From NCBI RefSeq assembly GCF_000787855.1, contig NZ_BBPQ01000058.1, positions 1-51,356 on the forward strand: a stretch of DNA of 51,356 bases, in the 5' to 3' direction. Below, piece after piece: positions 8,705 to 15,901 of this stretch. Below the pieces are notes generated by a model. That model was not told the DNA's origin. It saw only the letters and a program-made list of their open reading frames with translations, and did no database searches. A program made the position numbers and the translations under genes. Source of the DNA: Streptacidiphilus anmyonensis (GTDB lineage Bacteria; Actinomycetota; Actinomycetes; Streptomycetales; Streptomycetaceae). Numbering within the stretch: position 1 is the stretch's first letter; each line of letters starts with the position of its first letter.

Positions 8705-9642
8705 GAGGGCAACTGATCTAGCTTTTGGGCGGTTTGGGTGACTGCGGCCTGGGTGGCTCGTTGCTCGTCTTGTGAGTTCTCGGCACCCGTATCGCAGCGA
8801 CGTGTCCGATGCCCGCTGGGCCTTGATGGAGCCGGTGTTCACGGCTTGGCGGGCGGCCCGCACAGGCCCAGGCGTCGGCGCCCGTGTCCATGACCTGCGG
8901 GAGATCGTGAACGCGATCCTCTACGTCAACCGCACCGGCATCCCGTGGGAGTACCTGCCGCATGACTTCCCGCCGTACAAGACCGTCTACGACTACTACG
9001 CGAAGTGGGAGGCCGACGGCACAACCCAGCAGGTCCACGACCTGTTACGCGAGCGGACCCGCCGGTCCCAGGGGCGCCGGCCCGGGGCGTCCGCCGCGGT
9101 GCTCGACGCCCAGAGCGTCAAGACGTCCAGCAACGTCGCCGAGGCCGACCAGGGCATCGACGCGGCCAAGAGGATCAAGGGACGCAAGCGCCATCTCGTG
9201 ACCGACACCCTCGGCCTCCTGCTCGCCGTCATCGTCACCGCCGCCTCCATCCAGGACTCCGAAGGCGGACGGCAGGCCCTCGACCAGGTCGCCGCCCAGC
9301 ACCCCGGCGTGGTCAAAGTCTGGGTGGACGGCGGCTACAACACCACGACGATCAACCACGGTGCCCGCCTGGGCATCGACGTCGAGGTCACCAAGCGCAC
9401 CGCCCCGACCGGCTTCCAGCCCCCGCCGAAGCGGTGGGTGATCGAGAGAACCTTCGGCTGGCTCATGCAGCACCGCCGCCTGGCCCGCGACTACGAAGCC
9501 CTGCCTCAGCGATCGAGAACCATGGTTCTCTGGGCCATGACTAACAAAATGAGCCGCGCACTAACCGGAGAAGCCACCCAAACCTGGCGCACTCCGCCCC
9601 AAGAAACGGGCAGATTGACCTAAAAGCTCATCAGATGCCCTC
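8705..9642. mobile_element. complete IS5-family insertion sequence, 938 bp
   Basis: The element has imperfect inverted ends: GAGGGCAACTGATCTAGC at the left and, on the other strand, GAGGGCATCTGATGAGCT at the right. TTA flanks both ends (8702-8704 and 9643-9645), fitting the short T-rich target duplications of the IS427 group of IS5. It carries one intact transposase gene on the + strand, opposite to the gene it interrupts. Intact ends and an intact gene suggest a recent insertion that could still move. Confidence 0.85.
8772..9623 (+). CDS. IS5-family transposase
   Basis: GTG 8772 starts a 283-residue DDE transposase with all catalytic blocks: VLDAQSVKTSS (first Asp, about residue 115), VWVDGGYN (second Asp, about 185) and ERTFGWLMQHRRLARDYE (Glu block with the Arg-Leu signature, about 230). 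The N-terminal DUF4096-like region (VSDARWALMEPVF, IPWEYLPHDFPPYKTVYDYY) is complete. The length is normal for a single-frame IS5/IS427 enzyme. It lies within terminal repeats inside a membrane-protein gene. No frameshift or stop is seen, so it is probably functional. Confidence 0.9.
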   Translation: MSSRHPYRSDVSDARWALMEPVFTAWRAARTGPGVGARVHDLREIVNAILYVNRTGIPWEYLPHDFPPYKTVYDYYAKWEADGTTQQVHDLLRERTRRSQGRRPGASAAVLDAQSVKTSSNVAEADQGIDAAKRIKGRKRHLVTDTLGLLLAVIVTAASIQDSEGGRQALDQVAAQHPGVVKVWVDGGYNTTTINHGARLGIDVEVTKRTAPTGFQPPPKRWVIERTFGWLMQHRRLARDYEALPQRSRTMVLWAMTNKMSRALTGEATQTWRTPPQETGRLT

Positions 9643-10143
9643 TTAGGCGACCGACATCCCGGCGTTGGTGCGCGGGTCGTTGCCCCGGTAGAGGTTCATG
9701 CCGATCGCGAACCAGTGGATGCCGTACGCCGAGAAAGCGAGCGCCGCCATGTAGAGAGGCGGTGAGCCGGTGAAGACCTGAAGCAGTGTCAGTCCGACGA
9801 AGAGGATCAGTCCGGTCAGCAGCTGGCAGAAGCCGGGCATCCACACGCCCCACACGCCCAGCGACCGGTCAGCCCGTTCACTCTTGGCAGGGAAGTTAAA
9901 CAACTCGTGCGGACCGTAGATCAGGTAGCCGGTGCCCAGACCGAAGAAGCCGAGCGCCAGTGGCGGGAACATCGAAGCGGCGAACGTCACCATGGGTTCG
10001 CCTTCCTGGGACTGAACATCGGCTCGAGGATCGTCCGCGATCGGCGAGCAACGGGCCGGTCGATGGTTTTCTCACGCCGAGGCGACTGCGTTGGGCCCCG
10101 GTTCCGGGCCGCGGGCCGGAGCGGGCGGCCGTCTCCAGCACTA

Positions 10144-11358
10144 CTACACGAACGACTCCCCGCCGCCGGGCAGTTGCGCGGCGGGAGCTCCCCAGCGGGA
10201 TCGGACGATCTCGCCGTTCATGACCGCCGCGAGATGGTCGGTCAACCGTGCCCGTTCCGCGACCTGGCCGGCCAGCGACCCTCGCTCCAGGGCCTCGATG
10301 ACCGCGCCGAGTTCCAGACCACGGAGGGCAAGGTCATCGAGGGTGTCATGCGCGGCCGGAGCGGAACCGCGCATAACGTCGGTGCGGATAAGGCCGTGGT
10401 CCTCGACCGCCTTCAGAGTGCGCGTGTCCACCGCGCAGACGGTTCCGGGGGCGACGAGCGCCTCGACGTACCTGGTGTCCTCGCCCATCGGCTGCCGGGC
10501 GGTCGCACTGGTCCACATGAGCCGCAGTGGACGGGCGCCTTCCTGCTCCAGCGACCTCCAGCGCGGGGAGACCGACAGCCGCTCTCCCTCCGCGTAGGCC
10601 AGCCGTGCCATGGCGATCCCCGCTCGTCCGCGCAGTCGGTGGGAGCGGATGCCGCGACGATCCAGCTCGGCGTCGAAGACCGAGTCCACGGCTTCCGGCG
10701 AGAAGAGCGCGACCGCGGCAATGCGGCCGATCCCCAGGCCGCGCCGGAGGGCCTGCTCCAGCCCGGTGAGGAAGGCTTCCTGGACCCGCGCGAAACGGTC
10801 CGGCGAGAACACCAGGTCCAGGCCGACACTGATCCCTTCAGCGAGGCAGGCGACGGCTGCTCGAAGTCCGGGTTCGGTTGCAGGGATCACTGCGATGAGG
10901 TTCGGCCGGTCCACCAGGCCTCGCAGGGCGCCCACGTCGTCTGCCAGGCGAGCGGCGTTGTGCGCCAGCCGCGGATCGATCGCGACGGCGACGTGCCCGT
11001 CGGCGCCCTGCGAGGCCTCGAAAGCCGACCCCATGACATCGCAGGCCCAGCGCGCGTCGCAGGCCGTCAGTGAGCGCAGAGCATCGTCGGCTCCGACGCC
11101 GGTCAGGGCCAGCTCGGCGACTTCGCGATCGTATCCACCGTCGGACCTGATCGCGTCGGCCAGCACGGTGGCGTCGCGATCGTATCCACCGTCGGACCTG
11201 ATCGCGTCGGCCAGCACGGTGGCGTCGAGCAGGGCGCCACTGACCCGGCCAGTCGCCCTCAGCCGCTCCAGGGCTCCGTCGCCCAGGTGGCTTCGCCCGA
11301 GGCCGGCCAGCCAGACGGAAACCCCGGCAGAGGTGAGCCGGGTGAGAGGATCAGTCAT
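10144..11358 (-). CDS. transaldolase-fold protein lacking catalytic residues
   Basis: ATG 11358 follows GGAGGCGGC. The 404-residue product aligns end to end with the long actinobacterial transaldolases (RLAHNAARLADDV, LVDRPNL, IPATEPG, GISVGLDLVFS, MARLAYAEGERL). Known transaldolases have Asp in WLDDLSR, a TTNP motif, Glu in SIEVDPRLA and the Schiff-base Lys in IKIPAT. Here these read WLAGLGR, ALLDATV, VAVAIDPRLA and LIAVIPAT, so Asp, Glu and Lys are all replaced. It is therefore probably not an active transaldolase, yet the frame is intact. It also contains a 17-residue tandem duplication (ATVLADAIRSDGGYDRD twice). Upstream are palindromic operator-like sites at 11410-11438. It may be a regulatory or binding pseudoenzyme. 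Confidence 0.8.
   Translation of the reverse strand: MTDPLTRLTSAGVSVWLAGLGRSHLGDGALERLRATGRVSGALLDATVLADAIRSDGGYDRDATVLADAIRSDGGYDREVAELALTGVGADDALRSLTACDARWACDVMGSAFEASQGADGHVAVAIDPRLAHNAARLADDVGALRGLVDRPNLIAVIPATEPGLRAAVACLAEGISVGLDLVFSPDRFARVQEAFLTGLEQALRRGLGIGRIAAVALFSPEAVDSVFDAELDRRGIRSHRLRGRAGIAMARLAYAEGERLSVSPRWRSLEQEGARPLRLMWTSATARQPMGEDTRYVEALVAPGTVCAVDTRTLKAVEDHGLIRTDVMRGSAPAAHDTLDDLALRGLELGAVIEALERGSLAGQVAERARLTDHLAAVMNGEIVRSRWGAPAAQLPGGGESFV
11123..11224. repeat. 51-bp perfect tandem duplication inside the transaldolase-like gene
   Basis: Two adjacent 51-bp copies (11123-11173 and 11174-11224) read the same base for base. The length is a multiple of three, so the frame is kept and 17 residues are doubled in the protein near residue 60. 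The perfect identity suggests a recent slippage or unequal exchange event. In transaldolases this position lies just after the first strand of the barrel. Confidence 0.9.
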
Positions 11359-11409
11359 GCCGCCTCCAGTGAGTGAGGCTCTGATCGTTCCGGACATCGA
11401 CGATGTCCT

Positions 11410-11438
11410 TTGCCTATGGCAATTATTGCTCAATGCAG
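11410..11438. promoter_or_regulatory. operator-like array of four half-sites upstream of the transaldolase-like gene
   Basis: Half-sites start every 8 bp: TTGCC (11410), GGCAA (11418), TTGCT (11426) and TGCAG (11434). The first two form the perfect palindrome TTGCC-TAT-GGCAA. It lies 52-80 bp upstream of the minus-strand start at 11358. The right half resembles the site before the phosphatase gene at 28111 in both sequence and flanks (ATTGCTCA then TGCA, then AGGTAG). It is judged a degenerate member of the TTGCA-N3-TGCAA set. Confidence 0.55.
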
Positions 11439-11572
11439 AGGTAGTGGCAAGGTCGAGCTCTTTGCCGCGACTCAACTCCACCCCCCGGCCGTCTGGTGAT
11501 GCTTTCCCGGTGTTTCGGGGCCGTCGATGCGCTCGTCCGCGCTCGATCATCAGGTCCGACACCCGCATTGCT

Positions 11573-11585
11573 TTGCATAGTGCAA
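11573..11585. promoter_or_regulatory. perfect TTGCA-N3-TGCAA operator-like palindrome
   Basis: TTGCA-TAG-TGCAA lies in the gap between two divergent genes, 71 bp before the ATG at 11656. A good -10 box, TATACT, starts at 11586 immediately after it on the + strand, so a bound protein would overlap the promoter core. No clear -35 box is seen at the usual distance. Confidence 0.7.
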
Positions 11586-11655
11586 TATACTGGAAGTCAG
11601 AAGATGAACCACCTCGGTCATCGTGATGTGTGACCGCCTCCGGGAGAAGAGCGCC

Positions 11656-12060
11656 ATGGTTCAGCCGGGCCTCCACGACACCGGGAAGCCCGAATCGGGT
11701 CTTGTCGATGCTGGGCGGTTGCGTGCCCGCGTACATGCCGGGGGAGTTGCGGCGCTGGAGCAAGTCCTGCTGCACTTCGCCGCGGAGGGCAGCCGCACCG
11801 AAGCCGCGGCAGCCGACCTCATCCGCGCCCTTCCGGACCTGGAGCCGTCCGACGCGACCAACGTGCTGGGCTTCACGCGGATCCGGGAGGAGCAGCGCCT
11901 TGTCGACCTCACCCCGTGGCAGCGAGGCGCTCTCGCGGTGGCTCTGGCCCACATGCCAACCGCTCCGCGGCAGCGGAGCGTCGACCGTGTCCGGCCGTCC
12001 AGCCCACGTAGCGTACGGCGGTCAGCTCGAGATGGCGATCCCAATGTTCTCGATATGTGA
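11656..12060 (+). CDS. hypothetical protein of 134 residues, divergent from the transaldolase-like gene
   Basis: ATG 11656 is chosen because GGGAGAAG lies 8-14 bp upstream; longer in-frame starts at 11623 have none. The first 100 residues look like a folded helical protein (GRLRARVHAGGVAALEQVLL, then LIRALPDLEPSDATNVLGFT) and the last 30 are basic and low-complexity. No family is recognised. The promoter region carries TATACT and the palindrome at 11573-11585, which links it to the putative regulon. Its tight divergence from the pseudo-transaldolase suggests joint control. Confidence 0.55.
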   Translation: MVQPGLHDTGKPESGLVDAGRLRARVHAGGVAALEQVLLHFAAEGSRTEAAAADLIRALPDLEPSDATNVLGFTRIREEQRLVDLTPWQRGALAVALAHMPTAPRQRSVDRVRPSSPRSVRRSARDGDPNVLDM

Positions 12061-12749
12061 GGCATGACCAGCACCGCAGGGGGTCAGGTCCGAGACGCGG
12101 TACCTAGGCCCGATCGGACGTTCGCGCCATGCGGACAGCCCCGCGCCTGCGCCTGGGCCGGACGACTGCAGCGTTGAGGCTGTCCCTTGCAATCAGGCCG
12201 TCAGTTGTTCTGCATCACGCGTCGCGCGTGCCCACCGTCGGCCGAAGAAATGGCCCGCTGCGGTCGAGGTATGGGGTGCAGCGCCACGGCGGTGCCGCGG
12301 GCCCGGAACTGCCGCGCCCGGGTACGTTTCCAGTGCCCTGAAAGCGACCGTCGGCTGCGCCCATGAGCGAAGGTCCGGGATGGACAGGCAGGCCGGCTGA
12401 CGAAATCCCTCGGTTCTGCTCTGGGCCGTCCGGCTGATTTGGAGGGTGTGATCCGAGCGGGGTCGGGATCCTGGCTGGGGTGGTCGGTACAGGATGGTCG
12501 TTGCGTCCGTGGCTTGGCATCCGTCATGCCGTGAAGGAGTCTCTTCGTGTTCGCCTGCATCGCACCGCCGTTCGAGGACCCGTTCATTCCAGCAGCCGTC
12601 CGTCACGGTCGTACTGTGCCTCGCGGGGGAAGCGCGAATGAGCTGGCGTGACACAAGGGCCTCGGGGCGCCCATCTCACCGAAAGCGGGGGTGCCTGAGG
12701 AGACCGCGTATGGCTCGGGGTGTGCGATGGCTGGCCCGGGGGTGACCCG
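12061..12749. other. stretch of about 690 bp without a convincing gene
   Basis: Several overlapping open frames exist on both strands but none has a ribosome site, a consistent third-position bias or recognisable protein sequence. One isolated TTGCA (12186-12190) has no partner half-site. The base composition is slightly less GC-rich than the genes nearby. It may hold decayed coding DNA; nothing specific can be named. Confidence 0.4.
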
Positions 12750-13277
12750 GTGGCGTCCCTGAGCGTACGTCCCCGCATGCCTTGGGATGCCTCCGCTCTC
12801 CTGACGCTGGTCAACGCCGACCGGCCGCCCGGCCAGCCCGAGACCGACACGATGACAGCCGGCCCGCGCTCGATCCAGCCCCCGTGCGGAGGATGGACGG
12901 TCGCCGTCACCCGTGACAGTCAAGGCGCCCTCGTCGCCGTGGTCCCGGCCCCGCTGACCGGGTTCGCGTGGACCGCCCTGGTGCGAGCCCTCCATGTCGA
13001 ACTGCGCCGACCGACACGGCATGCGGTTCTCGACCTCGGCCACTGGCCGTGGGATCGTGCGGCCTTCACCCCTGTGGTGTCCGTGTACCGGCTGTGCGCC
13101 GCGCACATGATCCACCACAGGTCAATGGGTGAACGGGCTGCGGCGCGATCTACTTTCCTGGGAGGAGAACCGGATTGCGGACCAGCCGCGACCCTGAAAC
13201 ACGTCGGCCGACGTCGCAGACAAAGGACACGTCGGCTCCCCGATGCGTCCCCGGCGATCGGCTCGCCGAGGGGGTGA
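12750..13277 (+). CDS. possible hypothetical protein, weak STAS-like resemblance
   Basis: A + frame with good codon bias runs from GTG 12750 (or ATG 12852) to 13277. The central part (GGWTVAVTRDSQGALVAVVP, then HAVLDLGHWPWDRAAFTPVV and SVYRLCAAH) faintly recalls a STAS-type strand-helix pattern, but this is not a safe assignment. Codon bias fades after about 13130, and the last 100 bp overlap the next gene in another frame. It may be an intact gene with an unusual tail or a gene shortened by a later event. Confidence 0.35.
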   Translation: MASLSVRPRMPWDASALLTLVNADRPPGQPETDTMTAGPRSIQPPCGGWTVAVTRDSQGALVAVVPAPLTGFAWTALVRALHVELRRPTRHAVLDLGHWPWDRAAFTPVVSVYRLCAAHMIHHRSMGERAAARSTFLGGEPDCGPAATLKHVGRRRRQRTRRLPDASPAIGSPRG

Positions 13278-13765
13278 CGCTCTACAGCGAGCCGAACTTC
13301 AGCGGCACTTCGCGTCGACTGCGTGACACGGGCTGGACTGCCTACAGCCTCGTCGCTCTCGGACTGGAGCGCATCGGTTCCGTCCGTGTCGTCAGCTCCG
13401 CTTCGGGTGGCCGACAAGATCCCGCGGCCCGCGTCTTCCGGGCCCAACTGTATGACTGGGCGCCCGTCTACCTCGGCAGCGGAGCGGACGCGCGCAGGCA
13501 CCGGCTGGACGTCACGGCCGACCGGGCGGACACGGGCGACTGGGCGGACCGCGTCCGCTACGTCACCGTCGCCTCATGTCCCGCGACAGACGCGGACTGG
13601 GGACTTGACTGGAAGCTCGCTGCCGGCGAGCCCGTCCGCTACACCCTCGTCGAGCAGCCGCCCGCCTCCGATGAGGGGTTGGGGTCCGCCACCACCGCCG
13701 GGACCGCAGCACGGGAGGACAAGCCCGGCGCGCCGCCGGAAGGGAGTCTCACCGATGACGACTGA
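13175..13765 (+). CDS. beta/gamma-crystallin-like hypothetical protein
   Basis: TTG 13175 is taken as the start because GGAGGAG lies 8 bp upstream. The 196-residue product has one visible Greek-key motif (GVTLYSEPNFSGTSRRLRDT, about residues 33-52), the pattern of crystallin-like calcium-binding or stress proteins, then a beta-rich second half (FRAQLYDWAPVYLGSGADAR). The last 30 residues are low-complexity. No signal peptide is seen. Its stop overlaps the start of the cytochrome b gene by 11 bp (ATG at 13755), so the two are probably translated from one mRNA; a functional link to respiration is unproven. Confidence 0.6.
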   Translation: MRTSRDPETRRPTSQTKDTSAPRCVPGDRLAEGVTLYSEPNFSGTSRRLRDTGWTAYSLVALGLERIGSVRVVSSASGGRQDPAARVFRAQLYDWAPVYLGSGADARRHRLDVTADRADTGDWADRVRYVTVASCPATDADWGLDWKLAAGEPVRYTLVEQPPASDEGLGSATTAGTAAREDKPGAPPEGSLTDDD

Positions 13766-15440
13766 GCACACCGGCGACGACAGCCTGCGTCCGCCGCAGT
13801 CCGGCTCGGGCGAAGGCACACCGGTCCCGTCCGGCATGGCCGAGCGCGTGCCGGGTCTGGTACGGGCGGCCGACGCGCGGCTGCCAGTGCTGGAGGGCGG
13901 CAAGCTGCTGCGCAAGCTTTTCCCGGATCACTGGTCGTTCCTGCTGGGGGAGTTGGCCCTCTACAGCTTCGTCCTTCTGCTGCTGACCGGGGTGTGGCTC
14001 ACCTTCTTCTTCCACCCCAGCATGCACGAGGTGGTCTACAACGGCAGCTACACCCCGCTGCTGGGCGTGCGGATGTCCGAGGCGTACCAGTCGACCCTGG
14101 ACATCACCTTCGACGTGCGCGGCGGCCTGCTGGTGCGGCAGATCCACCACTGGGCGGCCCTGCTGTTCGTCTCCGCCCTGGGCGTGCACATGCTGCGGGT
14201 CTTCTTCACCGGCGCGTTCCGGCGGCCCCGGGAGCTGAACTGGTCCGTCGGGGTGCTGCTCTTCCTCACCGCCGTGCTCGAGGGGTTCGCGGGCTACTCC
14301 CTCCCCGACGATCTGCTCTCCGGCACCGGCCTGCGTACCGCCGAGGGCATCGTCCTGTCGGTCCCCCTGGTGGGCACGTACCTGGCGATGTTCGTGTTCG
14401 GCGGCCAGTTCCCAGGGACGTCGATCGTCCCGCGCCTGTACGCCATGCACATCCTGCTCATCCCCGGACTGCTGCTCGCGCTGATCACCGTCCACCTGAT
14501 CCTGGTGTTCTACCTCCAGCACACCCAGTGGCCACGCCCCGGCCGGCGGCAGCGCAACGTCGTCGGCATCCCGATGTTCCCGCAGTTCGCCGCGCGCTCG
14601 ATCGGCCTGATGTTCACCCTCTTCGGGGTGGTGGCCGTGCTCTCGGCCGTGGCGCAGATCAACCCGATCTGGGTCTACGGCCCCTACCAGCCGGACCAGG
14701 CCTCCACCAACGCCCAACCGGACTGGTATGTAGGCTTCCTGGAGGGCGCCCTGCGGCTGATGCCGGGCGTGGAGACACGCTTCGCGGGCCACACCGTCTC
14801 CTGGTCGGTGTTCCTGCCGGCGTTGGTGCTGCCGGGTCTGCTGGCGGTGATCCTTCTCGCCTACCCGTTCGTGGAGCGCTGGGTGACAGGCGATGGGCGC
14901 GAGCACAACCTGTGCGACCGCCCCCGGGACCGGCCCACCCGGACGGGGCTGGGCGTGGCGGCGATCATCGCGTACGGCGTGCTGCTGCTCGCTGGCGGGC
15001 AGGACGTGATCTCCGACGCTCTGGCAGTGTCGGTCAACGAGCTCAACTGGGTACTGCGGGTCTGCTTCCTCCTCCTGCCCGTGGCCGCGTTCGTGGTCAC
15101 CAAGCGGATCTGCATCGGCCTCCAGTTGCACGAGCGGGAGCTGCTGACAGAAGGCGCAGAGACGGGGCTGATCAGGCAGGACCTCGCGGGCGGGTTCGAT
15201 GAGCCGAACCGGCCGCTGTCGGCGCAGCAGGCATGGGTGATGCTGCCCCGGGAGCCGCCCGGGAAGGTGGGCGCTGGCCCGCGCGGACGCTTCGGGCGCG
15301 CACTGAGGACCTGGTACTTCCGCGGCCAGGTGGCGCTGCCCGCGCGGGACGAGATCGTGGTGCGCCGTCCTAGCGCTCCGGCCGGCGAGCCGCCTCGGAC
15401 CGGTGCGTCGTCGCAGGATGCTCAGGAGTCGGAGCGCTGA
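13755..15440 (+). CDS. qcrB: cytochrome b subunit of a bc-type menaquinol:cytochrome c reductase
   Basis: ATG 13755 follows GAAGGGAG. The 561-residue protein has the layout of actinobacterial QcrB: eight or more membrane helices, paired haem ligands in helix B (QIHHWAALLFVSALGVHMLR) and helix D (HILLIPGLLLALITVHLIL), and the quinol-site PDWY motif (AQPDWYVGFLEGA) where many families have PEWY. The usual partners, Rieske QcrA and cytochrome QcrC, are absent here, so this is a stand-alone copy that would need them from elsewhere. It converges on the ctaD-ctaF pair, with stops overlapping by 19 bp. It probably moves electrons from menaquinol towards the oxidase. Confidence 0.85.
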   Translation: MTTEHTGDDSLRPPQSGSGEGTPVPSGMAERVPGLVRAADARLPVLEGGKLLRKLFPDHWSFLLGELALYSFVLLLLTGVWLTFFFHPSMHEVVYNGSYTPLLGVRMSEAYQSTLDITFDVRGGLLVRQIHHWAALLFVSALGVHMLRVFFTGAFRRPRELNWSVGVLLFLTAVLEGFAGYSLPDDLLSGTGLRTAEGIVLSVPLVGTYLAMFVFGGQFPGTSIVPRLYAMHILLIPGLLLALITVHLILVFYLQHTQWPRPGRRQRNVVGIPMFPQFAARSIGLMFTLFGVVAVLSAVAQINPIWVYGPYQPDQASTNAQPDWYVGFLEGALRLMPGVETRFAGHTVSWSVFLPALVLPGLLAVILLAYPFVERWVTGDGREHNLCDRPRDRPTRTGLGVAAIIAYGVLLLAGGQDVISDALAVSVNELNWVLRVCFLLLPVAAFVVTKRICIGLQLHERELLTEGAETGLIRQDLAGGFDEPNRPLSAQQAWVMLPREPPGKVGAGPRGRFGRALRTWYFRGQVALPARDEIVVRRPSAPAGEPPRTGASSQDAQESER

Positions 15441-15901
15441 GGGCCGCGGTCCTGGGGTGGGCCCTCCGGGTGCAGGGACTCGCCGGGCATGGGCACCGAC
15501 GGCTCCCCGCCGGGGTACTGCCGGTCGGGAAACTGGGCCAGGCTCTTCCAGATGGAGAACAGCAGAAGGGCCCCGCCGATCCAGCACACCCACAGCTCGA
15601 TGACGAAGCCGAGCAGGACGAGGGCCACGCCGACGCCGGCGAGCGGCGGGTAGGGGCTGTGCGGGGCGAAGAACGTCAGCGGACCGGCGCTGTCGATGAT
15701 CTCGCCGTCCTTGCGGTCCTGGGCGCGCGTGCCGCGGCGACGGTACTGGACCTGACAGTAGAAGGCGATCAGCCCCGACATCAGCACGCAGACGATCAAC
15801 GCGACTTTGCCCGCGTTCTCGTGGGCGTAGGCGCCGTAGACCCCAGCGGCGGCCGCGAAGAACACCGCGATTCCGGCGAACAGCAGCGATTCCGCCTTCA
15901 C
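15422..15901 (-). CDS. ctaF: cytochrome c oxidase subunit IV (CtaF-like)
   Basis: GTG 15901 overlaps the ctaD stop in a GTGA arrangement, which indicates translational coupling. The 159-residue product begins with two membrane helices ([40 protein letters not shown]), has a short loop, then two more near residues 90-120 ([20 protein letters not shown]), like the small actinobacterial subunit IV. The last 35 residues form a Pro/Glu-rich tail. Its only clear job is structural support of the aa3 oxidase. The gene ends inside the 3' end of qcrB on the other strand. Confidence 0.75.
   Translation of the reverse strand: MKAESLLFAGIAVFFAAAAGVYGAYAHENAGKVALIVCVLMSGLIAFYCQVQYRRRGTRAQDRKDGEIIDSAGPLTFFAPHSPYPPLAGVGVALVLLGFVIELWVCWIGGALLLFSIWKSLAQFPDRQYPGGEPSVPMPGESLHPEGPPQDRGPQRSDS

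Larger units (their letters stand above)
8468..9993 (-). pseudogene. GPR1/FUN34/YaaH-like membrane protein gene split by an IS5-family element
   Basis: The 5' part (9993 to 9643; AGGAAGG before ATG 9993) encodes FGLGTGYLIYGPHELFNF and several hydrophobic helices up to NAGMSVA. The 3' part (8701 to 8468) continues with VFFKVADWPVGLLFLGLFAV and ends LGYHWRV. Together they make a protein of about 195 residues with roughly six membrane helices, resembling the acetate/succinate-type YaaH permeases. The 938-bp element sits between them and ends translation of the first half at once. The second half has its own ATG (8701) and might be made separately, but half a permease is unlikely to work. It is first in the presumed dehydrogenase operon. 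Confidence 0.75.

Noticed and set aside
12186-12190. Lone TTGCA in the empty stretch
   Set aside because: No partner half-site and no gene start nearby.
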